27,800 nucleotides of DNA from Chara braunii. Taxonomy: Eukaryota > Streptophyta > Charophyceae > Charales > Characeae. The stretch spans positions 3,720,109-3,747,908 of the forward strand of contig BFEA01000014.1 of NCBI GenBank assembly GCA_003427395.1. Direction: 5' to 3'. The position numbers and the translations under genes are program-made. Positions 10,419 through 20,646 of the stretch are shown one piece after another. The notes beneath the pieces are model-generated. The model saw only the letters and a list, made by a program, of their open reading frames with translations, was not told the DNA's origin and searched no databases. Within the stretch, counting starts at the first letter, position 1, and each line of letters begins with the position of its first letter.

Positions 10419-10512
10419 GTCCTTCGGGACATCCGTTAAAATTGGGACGATACAAAAAAGATTAGCATGACCCCTGCGCGCGGATGAAGGGCATATATCA
10501 GGGGAGGTCCGA
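10419..10512 (+). ncRNA. U6 snRNA-like sequence, probable pseudogene
   Basis: U6 is the RNA Pol III-made small nuclear RNA that pairs with the 5' splice site and U2 in the spliceosome. Visible U6 landmarks in order are a 5' hairpin GTCC-TTCG-GGAC, ACATCCGTTAAAATTGG, ACGATACA, AGATTAGCATGACCCCTGCG, GGATGA and a 3' GGTCC. The length is about 94 versus roughly 102 nt in plants. The AGC triad is intact, but the near-invariant ACAGAGA box reads ACAAAAA and the internal stem-loop is altered. I see no TATA box at the expected distance upstream and no plant-type upstream element. A TTTTT at 10525-10529 could be a terminator remnant. The most likely reading is a retroposed or decayed copy; a divergent functional U6 is less likely. 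Confidence 0.8.
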
Positions 10513-10619
10513 CAGCCAGGCACCTTTTTGTTCGTATCAAACCCGGCTGACTGTCGGGCCGTGCAGTGTTAGAGCACCGGGCACTGAGACAGTGAAGAGA
10601 GGAGCGAGGCGGGGAGAGA

Positions 10620-11440
10620 CCGGAGAATGGATCCGGACGTGATCCGGAGCAGGGTGCATGTGGGGAAATGGACTGCCGGGGTATGGCGGAGAAGAGTTAA
10701 GAAGGAGGGAGGCGCAAGGCAGGAAAAACGAGCTAGCAACGCTGCAGGCTACGGGAGAAGGCTGAGAGGGTCGGATGAACCCGGGCGCGATACCGAGCCG
10801 GGTGCATGCAACGAAGTGGAGATGGCGGGAGGATGAACCAGGCGCAGCTAAAAAGACACAGCGCCCTCGATCCTGAGTGGAATCGAGGGGGAGAAGAAGC
10901 AATCCCGGGGTTTTGGCCCCGGGCGAGTCTGATGGTAGTGTTAGTTTTGAGGGTAGGGTAGTAGAAAAGAGAGGTTAGTAAAAAGGTAGGAGCGCGGAGA
11001 CATGGGGGAAGAGAGAGATGGTGGGAAAGAAGAATCGAGATGTTAGTCGATTCGTGACGGAATCGAGCGAGGAAAGAATTGAAGTCGGGGTTCTAGGGTC
11101 GGGCGACCGTGATTGGGTAGTCAGTTTTAGAGATAGAGTTAGTGGAAGAAGGTTAGTGCGCAGGGCTATGGTAGAGAAAGGAGTGCCGGGAATGAAGAAC
11201 AAGGAGTTCACTCGATTCTGCGAGTAATCGAGCGAACTAAGAGACGGACTTGAGGGATTGGGCTATTGCGATTTTGGTGGTAGGGTTAGTTTCTGTTTTA
11301 GATTAGTAGAAAGAGAAGTCAGCGTGAAACAGGCTGCGCGGAGCTATTAGGCAACAAGGCAAATGGAGGGAGAAAACGAACGAGTGAACCTGGGCGGGAT
11401 CCGCGCCCAGGTGCATTCGGAGACTGAAGGTTGAGGGGAG
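10620..11440. repeat. Hairpin-bearing tandem array in G-rich DNA
   Basis: Three units of about 160-180 bp each start with a hairpin built on CGAT/ATCG: 10864-10889 (CCCTCGAT with ATCGAGGG), 11047-11066 (TCGATTC with GAATCGA) and 11211-11232 (CTCGATT with AATCGAG). Each continues into similar G-rich text ending in GTTAGT-TTTAGA/TAGTAGAAAG-like blocks. A second motif occurs at 10622-10660, 10779-10806 and 11388-11415. Its last two copies have stems ACCCGG/CCGGGT and ACCTGGGCG/CGCCCAGGT followed by GCAT. The stem bases differ but pairing is kept. A GC hairpin CCCGGGG/CCCCGGG at 10904-10923 recurs at 11815-11834 with similar flanks. No coding capacity is evident. Confidence 0.6.
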
Positions 11441-13200
11441 GTAAGTAGAGGCTGGGAGGCATAAAGCCCGCATTTTCTGTCGACGAAAAGGGGCGGTGTC
11501 GAGTTCAGGGGCTGCGGCGTGGCAGGGAGACTGATGACGGGCAATAAACCTACCCGTTTTAAAGGGAAGATTCAGTTTCCTTTGCATGAATTTTGCGAGG
11601 GCATGAACAGGGTCAAACCCTTCGCCTTGGTCGCAGCCACCCTCCCCTCATTGTAGGCAGTCTGTGAGCGCGTAAGCTCGGTGTCCGCACCCCCCACCCG
11701 GTGCTCTTCACTACCTGTATGAACCTGGCCGCAGGGTGGGACTGGATACCGATCTGAGGGAAGGAAAGGGATCTTGGCCGGTTCGTGGCCGGTCTCAACT
11801 GGGGAAGAAGCGTTCCCGGGGGTTTTGCCCCGGGCGGACCGAATGGGATGTATCTTTTCATGTATTAACAGAGAATGCATCCTCGTTTTGAACTAGTGGC
11901 AGCATAGGAGGAAAGAAGATCGAATGGCGAAGGTCAGCGCTGACGCATGGGTATGTGTTGAGGTAGGTTTGAGGTAGGCTGCGGAGCCAGGCTGTATGGC
12001 TGTTAGGGGGACGAGCGAAGCCTTAGGGGTTGCAGGCTTTGCGGTGTGCTGGTACGCTGGGTCGCTCAGTTGACCGAAGGAGCGAGGGACGGGGTTGTAG
12101 CGGCTGCAGAGCTTAGCTGCCGGCGAGTGCAGTGCACATACCAAGAAGGGGTGAAGTAAGGCCAGCCATAGAGACTGCAGGTTGTGTACCAACAGGAATG
12201 TTGCTTGCCCTGCGGACTGAGCCAACAACAGACCTGATGAGGAAGATGGGCTTGATTGTTTACTAGTGTGCCTATCGTGCCGCTGTGGGAAGTAGTAGGG
12301 ACAGCCGCAGAGTTGGAGACTGGGCTGATGGATGGTCCGTAGTTCACCCTATAGGTTGAAGTAGCGTGAATCCAGTTGGGAGCAGGTATCGGTCGGGACG
12401 GAATAAGGATTGCACAACCAAGTGTGCACACTCTCCCTGTTGCGTGGTTAGTTGAACCACGCTCCTAATTCAATTCAGCGTTGATAAAGGACTGTGTTCT
12501 AGCCTATGATTTATTTTTCTGGGCTACAACCACTGTAGTTTGGCCCGCGAAGCGTGGCAGAATAACTAAGGTAGTAAAAGGGGTCTATTGTTGCAATTCA
12601 GAGGTTCGTCAGAAGGAAGGCGGGACCGAGTAAATAAAGAGGAGTCTTTGCGGCAGTTGGGAATTCGTCAGGGGAACTGGGCTCAGCGGTTTGACGTCGG
12701 GTTGACCAAGCTGTTACGCTTGACCATCATTGCGGGACCCTCAGGCGATCCAAGATTATAAGGCCCTCTCTTGCGAGACTGAGAGCCCCATTCTTGGATC
12801 TGAGAGTTTGAAATCTATCTCTTTCTGCCCTTCTAAGTCTCAGTCTAGTCCTTGGTTACGAGAGGAAGGCGGCAAGCGGGATTGCAACCCGTAGGTCCAG
12901 GTCAAGACTCTGTGGGGAGTCCACCCACCGATTGCGAAAGCTCTGCCGGAACTCAGGAGGAGTTCTGGAGGCACGGAATCGTCAGGTAAACCATTTCCAT
13001 CTGTACAAACTACTACCACCCATGTTTGTTTATCCCCCTGCAGTATGACTGTTGTACGCATGAGGCTGTCCCTATGGTTTTTGCTTTCTCTTCAGGACTC
13101 AATCAGACTGAATGGAAGAAACGTGCGAGAGTGAAGCCTAAGTTTCTTCTTTATTTTGGTTGAAAGCAGACAAAGGGATAAACTGGGGGAAGGTGGGAGA
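11441..13200. other. Noncoding stretch with scattered hairpins
   Basis: Open frames up to 121 codons on the minus strand show no recognisable motifs and overlap each other in different frames. Perfect hairpins include 11815-11834, GCGTGGTT/AACCACGC at 12442-12462, and a nested structure with GATCCAAG (12747-12754) pairing CTTGGATC (12793-12800) around CTCTC/GAGAG. It is contiguous with the arrays on both sides and probably part of the same structured region. Confidence 0.45.
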
Positions 13201-13237
13201 AAGGTAGTCTTGCATGCGTTTGGAAGGGGTCAACCAA

Positions 13238-13928
13238 AGCCTGAGCATTGTTTCCATGGTGAATGGCTCAAGGCTGTGTTTATTTGACTATTTTCTGAAG
13301 GACCAGGCATTGTTTCCATGGTGAATGGCCTGGTTGCTGTGTTTATTTAGTTGTTTTTCGGGGAACCAGACATTGTTTTCATTATAAATGGTTTGGTTGC
13401 TCTAGTTAAATCTGGGGGTTTGCCTGATTGTAGGAGTTTAAGTTCTTGTTTATTCTGAGGGAGGATTTATGGTCTAAGGCTAAGCATTGTTTCCATGGTG
13501 AATAGTTTAGCCTGAAAACCACGCACATAAGTTAAACTGAGTATAAAGGAAAAATACTTTATATATATTTGCATGTGAACTGACAGTTGGACATTGTTTC
13601 CATTGTGAATGGTTCAACGTTAAGCCATATCATCAAGAATAGAAAGGGAAAAATACGAAGTATAAATGAAAATAATCTCGACAAGTTGAACATTGTTTCC
13701 ATGACGAATGGTTCAGTCCCCTGCCCATATTTATTTTCCTTTTTGAAAACAAAGTCAGAGAAATATTAAATTTTGATTATTAAACGGCTCAGGGCGGCTA
13801 GGCATTGTTTCCATGGCGAATAGTCTAGTCATATGCCTAAAAGACGAGAGAAGTAGGAACCTGTTCGTGTATACCTTAAAGACAAGTAGGACATTATTTC
13901 CATGGCGAATGGTCCAGACCTATGTCTT
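13238..13928 (+). repeat. Array of eight hairpins with constant loop
   Basis: Eight copies of a motif read: variable stem, ATT, a 12-base loop close to GTTTCCATGGTG, AAT, one unpaired base, then the complementary stem. Loops sit near 13250, 13312, 13375, 13489, 13596, 13695, 13807 and 13896. The stem core changes from copy to copy yet stays paired, allowing G-T: GAGC/GCTC, CCAGGC/GCCTGG, CCAGAC/GTTTGG, CTAAGC/GTTTAG, TTGGAC/GTTCAA, TGAAC/GTTCA, CTAGGC/GTCTAG and GGAC/GTCC. The last copy adds an outer AAGACA/TGTCTT pair set. Spacers of about 60-110 bases are not conserved. This pattern indicates selection or copying of a folded form. I do not recognise the family. Confidence 0.85.
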
Positions 13929-14204
13929 ATGTAAGAGGGAAATAAGGGTTCAAGGACTTAAAAGATTCATAAACTATCTATATGGAATGAACTTGGGATG
14001 GTGATAGTACTTACATTCGTGGTTTGGTTTGCATGTGACTGAGTGAGATGACTAGTTTATTTGGATTTCAGTATTATAGGTAGTTGCTTTAGATACTCGC
14101 CATGTGCTGGAGTGATAGGAGTTAGTTCAATTCCTGCATTTTCTGTAGTAACTTTCTTTTACTTAGATCAATTCTTGCATTTTCTGAGATATTTTCTTAC
14201 ACTT

Positions 14205-15000
14205 GGCTTTGTATAAGTCTTGGCAAGCAACTTTCTCTACGGGAAGCGCTGCCGAAATTTCTACAAATCCAAAGAGTTGGTTGAATTTTGACTTGTCAAA
14301 AATTCAACTTTGTCTCTTCTCTTATCTGACTTAGTTAAAATCTGGGAATACCCTCTTTTTAAAGGGAGTGCTGCCCAAATTTTTGCTAATTAAGGGAGTT
14401 AGACAAAATTGAACTTTCGAAAGTCAAAGTTACTTTCAAATTCTGAACTTAGCCTTGTATTAATTTTGGAATAACACTTTTCTAGAGGGAGTGCTGCCAA
14501 AATTTCTACAAAATTAAGGAGTTAGTTAAATTATGTCTACAATTGAGCTCGAGCTGTCGTTCGAATTCATATATAACTTAGTATAAATCTGAGAAGTCTC
14601 CTTTTCTAAAGGGAGTGCTGCCTAAATTTTGGCTATTTCAAGAAGTTAGACATAAATTTGACTTTCAAGAGTTATGAATTATTTCTACTTCTATATCTGA
14701 CTTAGTATAAATCTGGGGAGTCTCCCTTTCTAAAGGGAGTGCTGCCAAAATTTCTGCTATTTCAGGAAGTTAGACATAATTCTGACTTTCCGGAGTTAGA
14801 AATTATTTCTGCTTTCATATTTTGGATGATATAAATTCTGAAAAGACACTTTTTCTACGGGAAGCACTGCCGATTTTTTTTTGATTTAGAGCAGTTAGAT
14901 TATATTTTGACAGGTGAAAATTCTGGCAATCCACCCTGACTAGGGGAGATCCTGCCATTAGTCTACCTTTGCTTTGGACACTGACTTAGAGGTAAACTTA
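14205..15000 (+). repeat. Seven-unit tandem array, period near 120 bp
   Basis: Each unit carries ACTTAG/TATAAAT-CTGG-like text, a short hairpin, the near-constant GGGAGTGCTGCC, an AAATTT block, then GGAGTTAGA. Hairpins lie near 14231, 14351, 14475, 14598, 14722, 14847 and 14933. Unit 5 is perfect (CTCCCTTT 14722-14729 with AAAGGGAG 14732-14739), unit 4 has one G-T pair, and others have more G-T pairs or shorter stems. Units diverge by roughly 20-30 percent. No ORF. It follows the eight-hairpin array after about 280 bases, but the sequence family is different. Confidence 0.8.
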
Positions 15001-16100
15001 GACCGAGTTGACAGATAACTTTGAGTGGAAGTGTGCTATGGAGGTTTATCCCCCATATGCGGATAATTTAGTTTGGGCATTTGATTTATCTTATGTTACA
15101 GATCCTTTGGGTTGTCTGATTCAAGATCAGGACTAGATTCAGCCTGATCCCTTGAGGATCATCCTCTGTTATCACTGATAACAGGTCGGTTGCCGATTCG
15201 TCGGTTTACGATTCAACTTCAAATTCACTCCTGCCATCAACAGGAAGCCTTGCGATTGAACTGTTTTGTTGTGTTTTCACCCGGACTTTATTAAATGGTC
15301 ATCCAACAGAAGTACTAAGTATTTATTTAAGAGTTGCACGAGTGAGGCTTGTATGGCTAAGGCGAGGGGTATGAGTGCAGATAATAGTTGAAGTTGACCC
15401 CGCGTCGTGCGTGGACTTTTGGTTGAATCCTTGATAAGATTGCAGATGCGTTTGTGATTCGGACTTAAGATGTGATTGCCTGCGATTACATACATATATG
15501 GCTAAGAGGAGCCTCACTGTGGCTGTGAGAAGTGATCGTCTTATATGATTAACCCTTATATACTTATAAGTGCCCTGAGTATTTGAGGGGCCTACTGTAA
15601 TTGAGCGTAAGGGTTAACCAAATTGTATCTTGAGAGAAAAGGGAGATTCTCTTTTTACCTTTGCTTTTTAGAGTTTGTATGGTTGGACGTTGTAGTCCGT
15701 GGCAGCCGTCAAAGTCAGACCCCTTGACTTTTGCCCAGGCCTGGAGTAGGACTTACCCCCAGGGCCGCAAGAAACGACTGTCACCACAGGTATGGACCTG
15801 TGTACCACCCGCTCTGCACAGAGTACAGAAGAGGGTGTGTGGTCTTCAACTGCACATGGCAGTTGTTCAGCGTCGAGAGATTAACCCTCAAGGCGAGTGT
15901 CAGCCGACACTTGAGCGTCGAATGCGACCCTCGAGATTAACGAAGGCCACACGATTATGGACACTACATAGTACGTCATCATTATGACTGCTTGCGTACG
16001 TTTGCATTGTGAGTCGATATGAGTTAGCCCTGCGTCCGCGCGGTTTTATACTAAGTCTCGCGCGCGACGCCTATCCGATTTCCGCATCGGAAGGTTATGG
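15001..16100. other. Noncoding stretch dense in short hairpins
   Basis: TTAACCCTTA (15549-15558) and TAAGGGTTAA (15608-15617) form a perfect 10-bp inverted pair. Further perfect stems lie close together: CACAGGT/ACCTGTG (15785-15802), CAACTG/CAGTTG (15848-15865) and AGTGTC/GACACT (15896-15911). The open frames here (up to 108 codons) have no recognisable motifs. The 40 bases at 15985-16024 recur at the right end of the window after an adapter. Confidence 0.5.
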
Positions 16101-17069
16101 GTTGGCTACCGAGGGGCTAGGAGCGTTGTCGTGTTGTTTGGGTTGTGTCGTGTTGTGTGGGCGTGCGTGTGTGTTTTATTTTTGTGTTCGTAAAGTAGTG
16201 TGCGCGTGGTGTGTGGGATGCGTCCTAGTCGACCGATGACGAGTCGCGCTTGGGACCTAAGCCCCCCAAGATGTCGGTTCGTGTGCAGGTCCGATAGGCG
16301 TATTACCGCACGTGCCCCCTATGCTACAGTGAACGAGAAACGCCCTCGGTTGGTCCACCTCTGCAATTGCAACTGATTAGCTTTCGTACTGTGGACTGGG
16401 AACTCGGCAGGGATACGCCCACTGAAGGGAGGTGACAGCTCCCGCAAGGTGTAGGTAAGTCGTGCCTCGCGCAGACCCTATCCTGTCGTAGGGGTTCGCG
16501 AGAGGTAAGGCTGGCACACTCGGCCGGAGCGGCTTAAGGAAGCTCCACATGTATTATTTGCGACGAAGGATTTAAACCAACTCCTGCGTGACGCGGCCGG
16601 GAGGGTCCCGCACTGTCATGGTGCGGTGCCGGACCGATGCGCTCGACAGCGGTACTCTATAATCACGTCACGAATGAAAAACTCTAAGTCGGTCGTGAAC
16701 CGCTCGAGTTCCTCGGCGTCTGCATCAGCAGGAGACATATGTGCGGACTCCGTGGTGGATGGTGTGGAAATCTGGGATGTGGAAAGGGTATTCGAAAGCT
16801 GAGGGGTGCATGTAGAAATGAGAGTCGTTAAAATAGAGGTAGGGTTAGGGGGATCGGTCTCCACAGAGACGAGATCATCGCCAGGACATAGGCGAAAGTT
16901 ATGAAGATTCATGACATTTAACGAGTAGAAGGTGACGTCCTCCTGACATACGAAGTGAGCGAACTGTGAGGGGAAGTAAAGGAAATGTCTGGGTGAAACC
17001 CTGAGGGATAAAGGTATTGGGAAGCAGGTCAGAAGAGGTGTCGCCCATAGTACAAATGAAGGGGACACG
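16101..17069. other. Unassigned stretch
   Basis: A 155-codon minus-strand frame at 16616-17083 ends with an acidic then aromatic stretch (ADAEELERFTTDLEFFIRDV). It may be retroelement-derived, because gag-like minus-strand text lies beyond 17.9 kb. No family is recognised, and the 16.1-16.6 kb part shows nothing coding. Confidence 0.35.
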
Positions 17070-17330
17070 ATGGGTTTGAACACACTTTATTATGAGAACA
17101 AGTGTCTCGGTCACCCATTCGGCCTCTGTAGAACGGAACTTTCGAGATTAAGAAGTGTCACGGATAAAGTTGTACCCATTCTCCAACACATCGAAGTGTG
17201 TAAAGGAATGATAATGGCGAGACACCTGAGTATTGTCCTACAACTAGAAGCTAAGGGAGAACCAGAGGTCAGAGACCGTTTGATAGAAGAAGCGTTGCGT
17301 CTTGTTATCTCCGAAGATAATGGAGATTGA
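17070..17330 (+). CDS. Possible short coding fragment, unrecognised
   Basis: An 86-codon plus-strand frame whose second half reads like a soluble helical protein, for example ARHLSIVLQLEAKGEPEVRD followed by a LIEEALRLVI-type segment. No splice context, upstream gene part or homologous copy is visible, and the neighbours are repeat relics on the other strand. It may be chance or a gene fragment captured by an element. Confidence 0.2.
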   Translation: MGLNTLYYENKCLGHPFGLCRTELSRLRSVTDKVVPILQHIEVCKGMIMARHLSIVLQLEAKGEPEVRDRLIEEALRLVISEDNGD

Positions 17331-17700
17331 AGAGGGGGACCTGGGGGTAGCTAGACGAGCTTCCTCAATCATGCGATGGTAAACAAAATGTTATTGCGAA
17401 CCATAATTTATGTAAAGTGTGGTGCACCCTCGTAGATGTCCGAGGACGAATGAGAATGATAGAGACGGTGCGATCAGGGTCAGAGAGCGGAGTGAGAAGA
17501 CGGCGCAAGACGTGTATGTGCCTCGTAAGTCACTCCTGACGAGCCTGATGAATGCCCCGATCCAAGAGAAATAACAAAACAGCATCGTGCGTCGCCAGTC
17601 GAGCACTACGAGTTGTGCGAAGAGCACAATGCGTCGGAAGTCTCGGAGGGGAAGATCTAAATGTGGCGGTCTGATGTGAGGTAGACGATACCTCAACAGA

Positions 17701-17719
17701 NGGGGGGGGGGGGGGGGGN
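17701..17719. other. Poly-G run bounded by Ns
   Basis: Seventeen G (17702-17718) with an N immediately on each side. This is the appearance of an unresolved or gap-filled homopolymer and should not be read as reliable genomic sequence. Confidence 0.85.
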
Positions 17720-17889
17720 AGAAAGAATTGTGTCTATAGTGTCCTGAGGATCCTCTGATGTGGTAGCTGAAGGGGCAAACCTCGACTCAGTGGTCTGGAA
17801 GTCGGATACAAACGAAACCTCAACGGTACACTGTCCCTTCACTAGCTAGATGGTGCCACTCGGAGTTGGGAGGTGCCGAGAGGGGACTG

Positions 17890-19889
17890 CAATCATGACG
17901 ATAATACAAAGATAGCATCCATCGGGGGCGACATGGTATAGGCACCGCGAGGCGGTGTGTTTACCCTGGCGCAACAAATACAACCATGGCGTGCCTCGAT
18001 GACAATACGATCATCAGATACCAGAGCTCCACGAGGAGGAGCAAAACCCTGCGATAACAAACGTGTGAGTGTCAGGCTGCGCGAACCTACTGTGAGCATG
18101 GTTTGTATCTAACATGGGCATCTTCAAGCGATTGACCATAGGGACAATCTCATCATCTAAGTGGTACTAGATGACATGTCGGAGCACAAGGTCCTCGGGG
18201 CATCGCGAAGGGTAAGGTCGAGCTCGACCGGAGCATGGTCGCAATACTCGAGCGAACTGTAGTACCGAGAGAATGATGCTCCATGCTAAGTCGTACGATG
18301 AGAATGTCCAGTGAAAGAGGAGTGACCTTAAATGATACCACGAGACTAGATGGTGGTGGCGGACCACAAAGAGGACAGAGCAGCGGCGAAATAAGTGCGC
18401 ATCCTCTGATACAAACGAGCAGTCGCGTAAGCCTATTCCGCCAAAGAGATCGTCCACCTTTATAGCTCTATGCGGTAGTCCTATGACAGGCTGGCGAGAA
18501 AACAATCGGCGAGAGTGACCTCCGACATGAGCGTCTCATCACAAACAAGGTGGATATCCTGAAGCATCCGAATGTCGGCTGGGGCAGTGCACCCGAACTA
18601 CCTGTTTTGGGTTACTTGATCTAAGACATTGGTCGCGTCGTGCCGAGCACCAAAGCCGTCATGAAGAAAAATCGTGAAGTCTGCGAAAGTAGGAACCTCA
18701 CCTGTACAACGACGATGGGTATAATACCTCTCCCACGTGATGGAATTGTTACCTCGCAATTTGGTTGTGAGCACGTCGCACCACATTTAGGAGTGGTCGT
18801 CAAGGTCAGTGTGCTCGTGACTATCTACAACCACTGCGACACACGGAGTGTGACATCGTAGTTGGTTATGTCGGAGAGGCATACAAGGGGGGGTCCGTTG
18901 TGCTGATGGCGAGGGGAGAGAGGTTGAGGCGCCTGCCCTACGGCAACAAAAGTTGGGGCCACTGCAGGGGTAAAAACAAGAGCATTCTGGTGATCATAGT
19001 CGTTGAAAAGGGGTCAGTAGATGCGGAGGCAATGGTCATGGGAGGCTGTGGGGGAATGGTAAGGTAGGAAGGGAGAGGAGGGCAACCAGGTCGAGGAAAG
19101 TGAGTCTGCATGACAAAGGTAGAAGGGGCGGCAGGAGAAGATGAAGGGTGAGTTTGTCTTATAGTAAAAATCTTCGCCTGATCATGCGCAATGATACACT
19201 GTAGAATAGCCACTCGTTGGGTGTGTAAGGTCGGAGGTGGAAGTGTCAAAGAGGGTACCCAAGCGGAGGGAGGAGTCACGAATTGTAAGGTGCCCTGAGG
19301 GGGAGAGGGGAAATAAGAGGGGAAGGTAAAAGGTAAAGCTCCGAGCAATAATGCCACGATCGATGTGAAGAGATGGGAAGCAGCACCAAGATGGGTAGAT
19401 AAGACTGTCTGACTTGATATCAGTATCTGGGTTCCAACACCTACAACAGTGGCTTAAGCGGCAGGGGCGACAAAGGCCAACGAAGGTGCCGCAATAGATG
19501 GTCCAGGAGTGGTCTTAGCGGCAATGGCACTCACAACTGGTAAGGGTGAGTGTTGGGTCGAAACCACTGTGGAGGAGGAACCACCACGTCTCTGTGTGTG
19601 GAGTCATAGAGATTCGGATTGTAAGCCGAGAGGGGAGGGAGTGTGAGAGCAACGGGGAAAACGTTAAGGAAAACCCTTGAGGTGGTAGACGTCAAAAGCA
19701 AGCGTATTGAGTTGTGCTTGCATGGGTGCAAGCGCGTCGAGTCGCACTTGCATAGGTGCAAGAAGGGACTCGATAAAGACGCAAAGGTCCATTAGGTTTC
19801 ACATGGGCCAGACCCTGGACCGTCGAGTGGCGGGATGCTTGAGAGATAAACGACGCCCCCACAATCTCCTCGGTTGTGCTCCCATCCAT
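17890..19889 (-). pseudogene. Frameshifted gag-like retroelement relic
   Basis: Minus-strand reading from 19889 begins MDGSTTEEIVGASF. A frameshift near 19780 then leads into a heptad-like FIESLLAPMQVRLDAL and LNTLAFDV segment, which looks like a short coiled coil. Further on, near 18540, a segment reads LVCDETLMSEVTLADCF, resembling retroelement capsid text. Near 18020 lies IVIEARHGCICC, which might be a broken zinc knuckle. Many stops and frame changes intervene. Taken together I infer a decayed gag of an LTR retrotransposon. No single domain is decisive and no LTR was found. Confidence 0.4.
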
Positions 19890-20256
19890 GGTAAAGGAGA
19901 AAGAAGGGTAAACATGATGGGAGGTGGAGAGAGAGGTGGAGAAAAAGATGGGTTGTTGTATAGAAAAAGGGGTTCACCAATAAGAACAAGCGGACCACGG
20001 GAGCAAAGTGGGTAATCGTATGTCAGCTCTCCCCGTGGCCAGCGGGTCGAGGATGGGAGGGTGGTGCAGAGCCAATCAAACGGAGATGACTTGTACGAGT
20101 CAAGGGTGATCGAAGGGAGGAGGTGGGAAAAAAGGGGGTAGGAAAACCCTAAACTCTAGAAAAAAAACTAAGAGGGGGGGCTGGAGCGACAACCTAATAA
20201 AAAAAAAAGAGTAACAACCATGGAGACAGGGAGAACGAAAAAGAAACAAATAGTTA

Positions 20257-20644
20257 GGCTACCAGAGTGGTCCGTGGTCACTTGCCCAACCGAGGAAAAT
20301 AAAAATAAAAATATATATATATATATATCGTCACAAACAATATATATATATATACACAGCCCCTCGTTTGTTGTCCTCTTCTCTCTCTCTGCCTACGGTT
20401 TTACCGGGTAATTCTGTTTGTGATGATATATATATATATATATATATATTAACTTTATTTTATATTTTAAATACGGTAAAATTTTTCGATGTGACTCCGA
20501 TACAAAAGTTATTCCATTTATTTTTCGGCATAACATGTTTTTTTTTCGGACCTTTTTTTTTTTTTTTGCTATGACATTCCTTGGTCTTTGCACGACCGGA
20601 CCGTTTGGGAAAATAAGATAACTCGAGCAGCCCGACTGGTAGCC
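20257..20644. mobile_element. TA-flanked MITE, copy B, with nested insert
   Basis: Ends GGCTACCAG and CTGGTAGCC are perfect inverted repeats for 9 bases, flanked by TA at 20255-20256 and 20645-20646. The interior segment near 20455-20640 matches copy A (4966-5245). It is about 108 bp longer than copy A because of TA microsatellites and an inverted-repeat segment at 20327-20427. Confidence 0.8.
20327..20427. mobile_element. Small inverted-repeat insert within the MITE
   Basis: ATCGTCACAAACA (20327-20339) and TGTTTGTGATGAT (20415-20427) are complementary at 12 of 13 positions, lie inside TA repeats, and are absent from copy A. This fits a roughly 100-bp element that inserted into a TA-rich site. 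Confidence 0.55.
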
Positions 20645-20646
20645 TA

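Noticed and set aside
11529-12250. CTGATGA motifs at about 11530 and 12235 as hammerhead ribozyme cores
   Set aside because: No GAAA with matching stem II follows and no cleavage-site helix could be drawn.
12066-12431. Minus-strand 121-codon frame as a gene
   Set aside because: No recognisable domain, overlapping frame of similar length, inside a noncoding hairpin-rich block.
13238-13928. CRISPR-like array
   Set aside because: The repeated part is a hairpin whose stems differ between copies, spacers are of unequal length, and the context is eukaryotic.
15661-15987. Plus-strand 108-codon frame as a gene
   Set aside because: Overlaps many short hairpins and a second open frame; no protein motif.
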